DNA from: DASSKA01 sp035690905
Lineage (GTDB): Bacteria > Actinomycetota > Actinomycetes > Propionibacteriales > Nocardioidaceae
Direction of reading: 5' to 3'
DNA: 24,708 bases
Assembly (NCBI GenBank): GCA_035690905.1
Contig: DASSKA010000055.1
Coordinates: 1-24,708, forward strand
The notes beneath the pieces are model-generated. The model did no database searches, was not told the origin of the DNA, and was given only the letters and a program-made list of their open reading frames with translations. Made by a program: the position numbers and the translations under genes. Positions 6,521 to 13,121 of the stretch are shown here, piece by piece; position 1 is the first letter of the stretch, and every line of letters starts with the position of its first letter.

Positions 6521-9205
6521 ATGACTGAGCTGCTCAGCGACACCGACACGCCCAGCGACGCCGAGCTGATCTCGCGCGTCCGCGGCGGAGACGTCGCTGC
6601 CTACGGTGAGCTCTTCTCCCGGCACGTGCAGGCGGCCACCCGGCTCGCACGCCAGCTGGTCCGCGGTCCCGACGCCGACGACCTGGTCTCGGACGCGTTC
6701 GCGAAGGTCCTCGGCGTCCTGCAGGCCGGCGGCGGGCCCGACGTGGCGTTCCGGGCCTACCTGCTCACCGCCGTGCGCCGCCTGCAGGTGGACCGCGTGC
6801 GCGCCGGGTCCCGGCTGCAGACCTCGGACGACATGAGTCAGTTCGACCCGGGCATCCCGTTCCAGGACACCGCGGTGTCCGGCTTCGAGAGCGGCGCCGC
6901 CGCCCGCGCCTTCGCCTCGCTGCCCGAGCGCTGGCAGCTGGTGCTCTGGCACCTGGAGGTCGAGGGCCAGAAGCCCGCCGACATCGCACCGCTGCTGGGC
7001 ATGAGCCCGAACTCGGTGTCCGCGCTGGCCTACCGGGCCCGGGAGGGTCTGCGGCAGGCGTTCTTGACCATGCACCTGTCCGACATCTCCGAGGACTCCT
7101 GCCGCTGGGTCAACGAGCACCTGGGCGCCTACGTGCGGCACGGGCTGGCCAAGCGGGACGCGGCCAAGCTGGCGGACCACCTGCAGGAGTGCCGACGGTG
7201 CACGGCGATGTACCTCGAGCTCACCGAGGTGAACTCCGACCTGAAGGCCATCATCGCCCCGCTGCTGCTCGGCGCAGCGGCGACCGGCTACCTCGCCTCG
7301 ACCGGCTCGGCCGGCACCGCAGGCGCGTTCGCTCTCCTCGGCCGGGTCCGGGACGTGATCATGGCCAACGCGGGTGTCGCCGGTGCCGGTGCGGCCGCAG
7401 CGGGCGTCGCCGCGGTCGCCACCACCGCCGTACTCCTCACCCAGGGCCACCCCGACGTCGTCATCGGTGCGGACCGGCCGATCGCGGCGACCACGCACCT
7501 CGCGCCCTCGGCCGGCTCCTCGGGCCCGTCGGCCCGATCCACCTCGGCCGGCGCCGGCACTCCGGTCAGCCCCGGCGGTACGACGCCTGCAGGGGCTCTC
7601 GCGGGGACTCTCGCGGAGACCCAGCCCGGCACCATCGCCTCGCCCACCGGCCTGGGTTCCGGCGCCACACCTGGCACCACACCCGGCGGCGGGACCGCCC
7701 CCGGCACCGGCTCGGCCACCACCGGTACCGGCCCTGGCGCTGCTTCCAACTCGCCCGGGGCACCCGCGACCAGCCCGGCCGGCCAGAAGTCCGGCAGCGC
7801 CACACCCACCTCCGGCGGCGCGCACACCTCACCGGGCAGCTCCAGCGACACCGGCGGCTCGTCCGGCACGCCGACCCCCTCGCCGACGCACCGGCCGACC
7901 TCGACTCCGACGGGCGGACCGACCACCGGCCCCACGGGCCCTGAGACGACCCCGCCGAGCACCGGTAGCACCACCGGAGACCCGACCACGTCGCCGGGCA
8001 CGGGTGGCGACACCGGCGGTTCTAGCGGGGGCGACACCGGCGGTGGTACGACGCTGGTGTTCGACATGCCGACGTCATACTCCTCACCCGACGCGAGCGG
8101 CACCTTCCAAGTGCCCATCAGCCTCAGCGGACTCCCGAGCGACGCGCAGAACGTGACCTTCACACTTTCCACGGGTAGCAACCAGATCGGCCTGGGTCAG
8201 TTCACGGCACCGACCATCGTGTCCTTTGCAGAGGCCGCACCCATGTCGATTGCCAACAGCGCGGAGGTTGGTGCTGGCGCAGACTGTTCCTTGGATGCCA
8301 GTCACACAACGCTCTCCTGCTCCGGTATCACCGGCGGACAGATCGACACGTCGTTCCCCGTCACGCTAGAACCGCTCAGCGCGACGCCGGTCACGATCAC
8401 CGTCTCTGGTGACGGCGTGCCAACCACCTCCCGGTCGACCACAATCACACCGCCGAGCGCTGACATCGCGCTCGGCGGAGTGGCGGTCACGAACGAGCCG
8501 AGCGACCCCGGGAACTACGTGATCGCCGGCAAGATCACCGGCGTTCCGGCCGGCTACTCCTATGCACTCCCAGCAGTCTCCGTCACCGGCACCGACACCG
8601 CCTTGACGACAGTGAGCAGCACGACGTGCGCTGCCCCGGACAGCGCCGGAGATTGTTCCTTCACCGTGGTGGTCGGCGCGGATCCCGCCGCCGACGGCAC
8701 CCCTGTCACAGTCACTGTCGGCTCACTTCCCGGCTACATCGACGACACCACCCCGGGGCCCGACGGCCTCTCGAACAACGTCGCCACGGTGACCCTCGAA
8801 GCCGCAGTTCCCGGCCAGGCACTGCAGATGTCTCTGTCAAACTGGGCGCCGGCACAGGGCACAAACTGGACCGTCGTCGTCTCGGTGGCCGGCGCGCAGC
8901 CAGGAACGTTGACGTTTACGGTCAACGACACCAAGGCCGGATCGTCAGGTTCAGACAGCGTCTCTGACGGTTCTAGCGTCGGAGCGGTCACCATTGCGTC
9001 GATCACCCCTGGCGGCGACGGCGACAGTTGCCCCGCCGTTGCTGGGCCCACGGTGACCTGCAGCAACGCAGACGGCGATTTCACGGCCACGTTCGAGTTC
9101 AAGATCCCAGTGGGGCATGAGGACAGTGCAACGTTGACCGTCTCTGATGGCTCCCCCACGAGCGCCGACGCGCGGCTGAGTCCGACGGCGGACCAGGTCG
9201 GCTGA
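6521..9205 (+). CDS. ECF sigma factor fused to zinc anti-sigma domain, membrane segment(s) and three-repeat C-terminal region
   Basis: 894 residues, about four times a normal ECF sigma factor. Order: sigma region 2 (about 15-95, DADDLVSDAFAKVL), region 4 (about 128-182, LPERWQLVLWHLEVEGQKPADIA), a ZAS-type zinc finger with H220-x3-C224-x2-C227 (HLQECRRC), hydrophobic segments (about 243-258 and 283-307), a Pro/Thr/Gly/Ser linker (about 310-508), then three beta-rich repeats each with a close Cys pair (C589/C600, C703/C712, C837/C847). No enzyme motif seen. Family knowledge: actinobacterial ECF52/53-type sigma factors carry zinc-finger, membrane and sometimes carbohydrate-binding extensions. 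Inference: sigma, anti-sigma and sensor in one chain. Topology is uncertain because two membrane passes would return the C-terminus to the cytoplasm. The last third uses more A/T at third codon positions than the rest. Start chosen at MTELLSD; no strong ribosome-binding site. Confidence 0.85.
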   Translation: MTELLSDTDTPSDAELISRVRGGDVAAYGELFSRHVQAATRLARQLVRGPDADDLVSDAFAKVLGVLQAGGGPDVAFRAYLLTAVRRLQVDRVRAGSRLQTSDDMSQFDPGIPFQDTAVSGFESGAAARAFASLPERWQLVLWHLEVEGQKPADIAPLLGMSPNSVSALAYRAREGLRQAFLTMHLSDISEDSCRWVNEHLGAYVRHGLAKRDAAKLADHLQECRRCTAMYLELTEVNSDLKAIIAPLLLGAAATGYLASTGSAGTAGAFALLGRVRDVIMANAGVAGAGAAAAGVAAVATTAVLLTQGHPDVVIGADRPIAATTHLAPSAGSSGPSARSTSAGAGTPVSPGGTTPAGALAGTLAETQPGTIASPTGLGSGATPGTTPGGGTAPGTGSATTGTGPGAASNSPGAPATSPAGQKSGSATPTSGGAHTSPGSSSDTGGSSGTPTPSPTHRPTSTPTGGPTTGPTGPETTPPSTGSTTGDPTTSPGTGGDTGGSSGGDTGGGTTLVFDMPTSYSSPDASGTFQVPISLSGLPSDAQNVTFTLSTGSNQIGLGQFTAPTIVSFAEAAPMSIANSAEVGAGADCSLDASHTTLSCSGITGGQIDTSFPVTLEPLSATPVTITVSGDGVPTTSRSTTITPPSADIALGGVAVTNEPSDPGNYVIAGKITGVPAGYSYALPAVSVTGTDTALTTVSSTTCAAPDSAGDCSFTVVVGADPAADGTPVTVTVGSLPGYIDDTTPGPDGLSNNVATVTLEAAVPGQALQMSLSNWAPAQGTNWTVVVSVAGAQPGTLTFTVNDTKAGSSGSDSVSDGSSVGAVTIASITPGGDGDSCPAVAGPTVTCSNADGDFTATFEFKIPVGHEDSATLTVSDGSPTSADARLSPTADQVG

Positions 9206-9429
9206 CCAAGCCAGGATGTAGACCATGTTCTGCACGCCCGTACGGCGTCGCGTGCACCTTTACCGGTTTGGGCAGGAAGGCCATCCGCGGAGGGGCAGGC
9301 AGGCGGATCGCCGTGCAGAGCGGCGGACCGGGCGCAGAGTGGACGACCGGCACGCCCGGCGTGTCGCATGCGGATGGCTCCACTTTGTCGCGCCGCGAGC
9401 TGGGGAGCCTAGGCAGCCCTGTCCAGCGA

Positions 9430-9488
9430 CAGGTAATTTCCAAACTGCTGCTCCTGCACCCTGAAGACAGCAGTTTGGAAATTATCTG
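9430..9488. repeat. 21-bp inverted repeat, AT-rich stem
   Basis: TAATTTCCAAACTGCTG (9434-9450) is perfectly complementary to 9468-9484. The stem extends outward to 9430/9488 with one G-T pair, and the loop is 17 bases. There is no T run after it. It could be a strong terminator of the sigma gene, a miniature mobile element or a protein-binding dyad. The stem is strikingly AT-rich for this genome. Confidence 0.85.
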
Positions 9489-9535
9489 GGTGCGCACGAC
9501 GGTGAGCGGGCAACCGTTCCAGGGGTACGACGGAC

Positions 9536-9580
9536 GGGGCCGGCGCACCGGACAAAGCCGGGGGCCGGCGCACCGGACAA
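9536..9580. repeat. 20-bp perfect direct repeat, period 25
   Basis: GGGGCCGGCGCACCGGACAA occurs at 9536-9555 and again at 9561-9580, separated by AGCCG. Function unknown. Confidence 0.85.
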
Positions 9581-9584
9581 GGCA

Positions 9585-9643
9585 CAAAATGGAGACTGTG
9601 TTAGGTCCCACCGGCGTGTCGATGGACCACTTGCTCCATTTTG
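9585..9643. repeat. 10-bp inverted repeat enclosing a smaller stem
   Basis: CAAAATGGAG (9585-9594) is the exact complement of CTCCATTTTG (9634-9643). Inside lies GGTCC (9604-9608) opposite GGACC (9624-9628). If transcribed it would make a two-step hairpin. It starts five bases after the direct repeat. Confidence 0.65.
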
Positions 9644-9706
9644 CCCGGAAGAGCGAGGCCGCTCCGGGGCAGTGGCAACAGCCCGCCGCGGCGCCAGGAA
9701 AAGTGG

Positions 9707-9736
9707 TTCACCTGCACAGCCCGGATGAAATACCAT
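9707..9736 (+). promoter_or_regulatory. Predicted promoter of the T-box/aspS transcript
   Basis: TTCACC (9707-9712), 18 bases, then TACCAT (9731-9736). The predicted start near 9743 coincides with the 5' strand of T-box Stem I (from 9741), which supports the call. Confidence 0.5.
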
Positions 9737-9740
9737 CACC

Positions 9741-9947
9741 GCACTGCGACGACGGAGACAAGTAGCCGCCGACCGGTGGAGCACAGAGAGCCGCCCGATG
9801 TGCTGAGAGGGCGGAGTCCACTCCGGCGACGAAGACACTCCCGAGCAGTGCAGCACCAACGAGGCCGTAAACAAAGCGGCGAAGGTGTGGTGGCACCGCG
9901 AAATCCCCGTCGCCCACACCTCCTGGGGCCACAACCAGGAGGTGAAC
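9741..9947 (+). promoter_or_regulatory. T-box riboswitch, Asp-specific, translational type
   Basis: Stem I base: GCACTGC (9741-9747) pairs with GCAGTGC (9845-9851). The specifier loop has AGTA (9761-9764) opposite GAA (9831-9833), followed by the specifier GAC (9834-9836), the Asp codon. A distal stem CCGCCC/GGGCGG (9791-9796/9809-9814) carries the AGAGAG element and GAGAG loop. A short Stem III is at 9864-9867/9877-9880. The T-box core GGTGGCACCGCG is at 9889-9900; its UGGC would pair with a tRNA 3' end bearing G73, as in tRNA-Asp. GGTGTGG (9884-9890) can pair with CCACACC (9914-9920), the antisequestrator. The alternative pairs 9917-9926 with 9935-9944 and buries the AGGAGGTG ribosome site. 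Uncharged tRNA-Asp should therefore switch translation on. Confidence 0.95.
9917..9944 (+). promoter_or_regulatory. Shine-Dalgarno sequestrator hairpin of the T-box
   Basis: CACCTCCTGG (9917-9926) and CCAGGAGGTG (9935-9944) form a perfect 10-bp stem with an eight-base loop that contains the whole ribosome-binding site of the AspRS gene (ATG at 9948). Its 5' strand overlaps the antisequestrator strand 9914-9920, so the two folds are mutually exclusive. Confidence 0.9.
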
Positions 9948-11237
9948 ATGCAACGCACCATGGCGGGCACGCTGCCCGCCCTCGAACCCGGCAGCCCGGT
10001 CACGATCCAGGGCTGGCTGCACCGACGCCGTACCCTCGCGTCGGTCACGTTCCTGATCGTCCGCGACCGGACCGGCCTTGCGCAGGTCGTCGTCAAGGAC
10101 CCGGAGACGGTCCGCCAGACCCAGGAGTACGGCGAGGAGACGGTGCTCGAGATCGCCGCGACAGTGGTCGCCAACCCGGCCGCCCCCGCCGGGGTGGAGC
10201 TGGTCGACCCACACATCACCGCGCTGAGCGACCCCGCCGACACGCCCCCGGTGGAGCTGTGGCGGCCGACCATGACTGCGGGCCTTCCGACCCTGCTGGA
10301 CAACGCGCCGGTCGCGCTGCGGCACCCGCGCAGCCGGGCAGTCTGGCAGCTGGCCTCGGCCAGCATGCACGGCTTCCGGAGCGCCCTCACCGACCTGGAC
10401 TTCACCGAGATCGCCACCCCGAAGCTGGTGGGCACCAGCACCGAGTCGGGCGCGAACGTGTTCACCGTCGACTACTTCGGGCGCGACGCCTACCTCGCCC
10501 AGTCGCCGCAGCTGTACAAGCAGGTGCTGGTGGGCGTGTTCGAGCGGGTCTTCGAGGTCGGGCCGGTGTTCCGCGCCGAGCCGCACGACACCGTCCGGCA
10601 CATCGCGGAGTACGTCTCCCTCGACGCCGAGCTCGGCTTCATCCGCGACCACCACGACGTGCTCGCGGTGGCGCGGGCGGCCGTCGGGGGCATGGTGGCC
10701 TCGATCCGGGCGCTGGCGCCGGAGGCGGTCGAGCTGCTCGACGTACACCTTCCGGAGGTGCCGGAGACCATCCCGGTGATCCACTTCGAGCAGGCGCTGG
10801 AGCTCGTCGGCGCGCCGGAGGGCGAGCCGGACCTCGCGCCTGCGCACGAGCGGGCGCTCAGCGCGTGGGCCGAGCAGGAGCACGGCAGCCAGTTCCTGGC
10901 CGTGGAGGGCTACCCGATGCGCAAGCGGCCGTTCTACACCCACCCGCAGCCGGGCGACGAGCGGTGGTCGAACTCGTTCGACGTGCTGTTCCGCGGACTC
11001 GAGCTGAGCACCGGAGGGCAGCGGCTGCATCGGTACGCCGACTACCGCGCGGCGCTGGCGGCGACCGGGCAGAGCGAGGAGCCGTACGACGGGTACCTGC
11101 AGGCGTTCCGGCATGGAATGCCCCCGCATGGGGGTTTCGCGATCGGGCTGGAGCGCTGGGTGGCCCGGCTGGTGGGGCTGGAGAACGTCCGCGAGGCGCG
11201 GCTGTTCCCGCGAGACCTGCACCGGCTGACGCCGTAG
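9948..11237 (+). CDS. aspS: Archaeal-type aspartyl-tRNA synthetase, predicted non-discriminating (AspRS2)
   Basis: 429 residues, the short archaeal-type length; the usual bacterial AspRS is near 590 with an inserted GAD domain, absent here. The N-terminal OB-fold anticodon-binding domain spans about 1-105. The class II core shows QSPQLYKQ (185-192), motif 2 FRAEPHDT (208-215) and motif 3 GGFAIGLERW (395-404). By alignment from memory to the Thermococcus enzyme, the residues that decide tRNA selectivity are His25 and Pro80, the pair found in non-discriminating enzymes that also charge tRNA-Asn for GatCAB amidation. The start is fixed by the AGGAGGTG site three bases upstream, within the T-box sequestrator. 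Probably a second, starvation-inducible AspRS; the main aspS is not in the window. Confidence 0.92.
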   Translation: MQRTMAGTLPALEPGSPVTIQGWLHRRRTLASVTFLIVRDRTGLAQVVVKDPETVRQTQEYGEETVLEIAATVVANPAAPAGVELVDPHITALSDPADTPPVELWRPTMTAGLPTLLDNAPVALRHPRSRAVWQLASASMHGFRSALTDLDFTEIATPKLVGTSTESGANVFTVDYFGRDAYLAQSPQLYKQVLVGVFERVFEVGPVFRAEPHDTVRHIAEYVSLDAELGFIRDHHDVLAVARAAVGGMVASIRALAPEAVELLDVHLPEVPETIPVIHFEQALELVGAPEGEPDLAPAHERALSAWAEQEHGSQFLAVEGYPMRKRPFYTHPQPGDERWSNSFDVLFRGLELSTGGQRLHRYADYRAALAATGQSEEPYDGYLQAFRHGMPPHGGFAIGLERWVARLVGLENVREARLFPRDLHRLTP

Positions 11238-11286
11238 GACCCCCTGGCCGGGGCGGCATCGGGCGCGTGTGACGCCGACGCGGATC

Positions 11287-11295
11287 GGGTATGAA
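11287..11295 (+). promoter_or_regulatory. Predicted promoter of the DoxX gene
   Basis: TATGAA (11290-11295) ends seven bases before the ATG at 11303. The same bases form GGGTAT (11287-11292), with GTGT 15 bases upstream (11268-11271), so either the housekeeping or a SigB/SigF-type sigma factor could read it. Confidence 0.4.
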
Positions 11296-11302
11296 TGGAC
11301 CC

Positions 11303-11815
11303 ATGACGCTCACCAGACTGTTCGCGCGCCCGATGCTCGCCTCGATGTTCATCGTGGGCGGCGTCAACGCCCTGCGGAACACCGAGATGATGGCCGAGCG
11401 GGCCAAGCCGGTCACCGACATGTTCGTCCCCTGGGCGAAGAAGGTCGCGCCCAGTGCACCGATCCCGACCGACGAGAAGACCTGGGTCCGGGTCAACGCC
11501 GGCGTGCACATCGGCGCCGGGCTGGCGCTGGCCACCGGCCGTGCCCCGCGGCTCTCCGCGCTGGTGCTGGCCGCGTCCCTGGTGCCGACCACGGCCGCCG
11601 GGCACCGGTTCTGGGAGCACGACGACCAGGGCATGCGGTCCAACCAGCAGACCCACTTCTTCAAGAACGTCTCGATGCTGGGCGGTCTGCTGATCGCCGC
11701 GGCCGACAACAACGGCAAGCCCAGCGTGGCTTGGCGCGCGAAGCACGGCGCGGGAACCGTCCGCAAGGAGGCCAAGCGCGCCCGCAAGCAGGCCAAGCGC
11801 GCCGTCAAGCACTGA
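11303..11815 (+). CDS. DoxX-family membrane protein
   Basis: 170 residues. DoxX-like start (TRLFARPMLASMFIVGGVNALR), with about four hydrophobic segments: near 10-25, 70-85, 87-102 and 130-145. A strongly basic tail (KEAKRARKQAKRAVKH) should face the cytoplasm. Family knowledge: DoxX proteins are small quinone- or redox-linked membrane proteins; in mycobacteria one acts in a membrane oxidoreductase complex with superoxide dismutase SodA. The exact role here is unknown. Another ATG in frame lies at 11291, but it falls inside the predicted -10, so 11303 is preferred. It precedes aroA by 22 bp, which carry aroA's own predicted -10. Confidence 0.85.
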   Translation: MTLTRLFARPMLASMFIVGGVNALRNTEMMAERAKPVTDMFVPWAKKVAPSAPIPTDEKTWVRVNAGVHIGAGLALATGRAPRLSALVLAASLVPTTAAGHRFWEHDDQGMRSNQQTHFFKNVSMLGGLLIAAADNNGKPSVAWRAKHGAGTVRKEAKRARKQAKRAVKH

Positions 11816-11836
11816 GCACCCTCTACGCTCGGGTGC
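11816..11836 (+). promoter_or_regulatory. Predicted leaderless aroA -10 element inside a small hairpin
   Basis: TACGCT (11824-11829) lies eight bases before the aroA ATG. It sits in the loop of an inverted repeat GCACCC (11816-11821)/GGGTGC (11831-11836). No Shine-Dalgarno precedes aroA. The inverted repeat may also terminate doxX transcription. Confidence 0.5.
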
Positions 11837-11837
11837 G

Positions 11838-13121
11838 ATGACCAACCCGAGCGCACGCACACCAGATCCCTGGCCCGCACCGCGGGCGCAGGGGCCCGTG
11901 CAGGCCGAGGTACGCCTGCCCGGCTCCAAGTCGCTGACCAACCGGGCGCTCGTCCTCGCGGCCATCGCCGAGGGCGAAGGCGTGGTGCGTGCCGCGCTGC
12001 GCTCCCGCGACACCCTGCTGATGGCGCGCGCGCTCGAGGCCCTGGGCTGCAGCATCGACTCCACCGGCGAGGACTGGCGGGTCTCCCCCGGCCCGCTTAC
12101 CGGACCGGCGAACGTGGACTGCGGGCTGGCAGGGACGGTGATGCGGTTCGTGCCCCCCGTCGCCGCGCTCGCCCGCGGGCCGGTCGCCTTCGACGGTGAC
12201 CCGCATGCCCGCACCCGTCCGATGGACGAGGTGATCCGCGGGCTCCGGGGGCTCGGCGTGACCATCGAGGACGAGGACCGGGGACGGCTGCCGTTCACCG
12301 TGGACGGTCGCGGCTCGGTCCGCGGCGGCCAGGTCACCATCGACGCCTCGGCGTCCAGCCAGTTCGTGTCCGCGCTGCTGCTGGCCGGCGCGAGGTACGA
12401 CGCAGGGGTGGACGTGCTCCACGACGGCAAGCCGGTGCCGTCGCTTCCGCACATCTCGATGACCGTGGCCGAGCTGCGCCGGCGCGGTGTCGAGGTCGAC
12501 GACGCGGAGCCGAACCGGTGGCGTGTTCTCCCCGGACCAGTGAAGGCGGTCGACGTACTCGTCCAGCCGGACCTGTCCAACTCCGCACCGTTCCTGGCCG
12601 CCGGCGCGCTCAGCCGCGGCCGAGTCACGGTGCGCGACTGGCCGCGGGACACCACGCAGGCCGGTGACGCGCTGCGCGAGATCCTCGGTCTGATGGGCGC
12701 CACCGTCGAGCTCACCGACGCAGGGCTCACGGTCGGAGCCGACGGCCCGCTGCAGGGCATCGACCACGACCTGCACGACGTTGGCGAGCTCACCCCGGCG
12801 GTCGCCGCGCTGTGCGCGCTGGCCGAGTCGCCGTCGAGGCTGCGCGGCATCGCGCACATCCGCGGCCACGAGACCGACCGGCTCGCCGCCCTCGCGCGCG
12901 AGCTCAACGCGCTCGGCGGCGACGCGGAGGAGACCGAGGACGGCCTGGTGATCCGGCCGAGCCCGTTGCACGGCGGGGTGTTCCACACCTACGCCGACCA
13001 CAGGATGGCACACGCCGGGACCATCATCGGTCTGATGGTCGACGGCGTCGAGGTCGAGAACGTGGCGACCACGAGCAAAACGTTCCCGGGGTTCGCGCAG
13101 GCCTGGTCGGGGATGTTCTAG
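11838..13121 (+). CDS. aroA: 3-phosphoshikimate 1-carboxyvinyltransferase (EPSP synthase)
   Basis: 427 residues, full length. Catalyses transfer of enolpyruvyl from PEP to shikimate 3-phosphate, step six of the shikimate pathway to chorismate and aromatic amino acids, in the cytoplasm. Visible motifs: LPGSKSLTNRAL (27-38, substrate binding), the PEP-site region GLAGTVMRFVPP, DHRMAHA near the C-terminus and the RGHETDR segment. The PEP-site motif has Leu where many enzymes have Asn (GNAGT), a variant I recall from actinobacteria. The ATG probably lies at or near the transcription start. The stop is immediately followed by rsgA, so the two form an operon. Confidence 0.97.
   Translation: MTNPSARTPDPWPAPRAQGPVQAEVRLPGSKSLTNRALVLAAIAEGEGVVRAALRSRDTLLMARALEALGCSIDSTGEDWRVSPGPLTGPANVDCGLAGTVMRFVPPVAALARGPVAFDGDPHARTRPMDEVIRGLRGLGVTIEDEDRGRLPFTVDGRGSVRGGQVTIDASASSQFVSALLLAGARYDAGVDVLHDGKPVPSLPHISMTVAELRRRGVEVDDAEPNRWRVLPGPVKAVDVLVQPDLSNSAPFLAAGALSRGRVTVRDWPRDTTQAGDALREILGLMGATVELTDAGLTVGADGPLQGIDHDLHDVGELTPAVAALCALAESPSRLRGIAHIRGHETDRLAALARELNALGGDAEETEDGLVIRPSPLHGGVFHTYADHRMAHAGTIIGLMVDGVEVENVATTSKTFPGFAQAWSGMF

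Larger units (their letters stand above)
9206..9740. other. Gene-free region with several repeats between the sigma fusion and the T-box
   Basis: About 535 bp with no supportable protein gene; open frames here show no family likeness. 9206-9429 shows nothing I recognise. Then come a 21-bp inverted repeat (9430-9488), a 20-bp direct repeat (9536-9580), a 10-bp inverted repeat enclosing a smaller stem (9585-9643) and the aspS promoter. Local base composition is less GC-rich than in the flanking genes. Confidence 0.6.

Noticed and set aside
7960..8060. Short tandem units (GGCGACACCGGCGG-like) as a possible CRISPR or regulatory array
   Set aside because: They are in frame and encode the Gly/Asp/Thr/Ser linker of the sigma fusion; there are no uniform repeats with unique spacers. 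No CRISPR array was seen in the window.
9268..9765. 165-residue plus-strand open frame in the gap before the T-box
   Set aside because: It spans the inverted repeats, the aspS promoter and the first strand of T-box Stem I, and has no family likeness or ribosome site.
9885..9947. Upstream extension of AspRS by 21 codons
   Set aside because: It would translate the T-box core; the AGGAGGTG site clearly serves the ATG at 9948.
11042..12988. 648-residue minus-strand open frame over doxX and aroA
   Set aside because: Shadow of well-supported plus-strand genes; low-complexity Ser/Arg/Pro composition.
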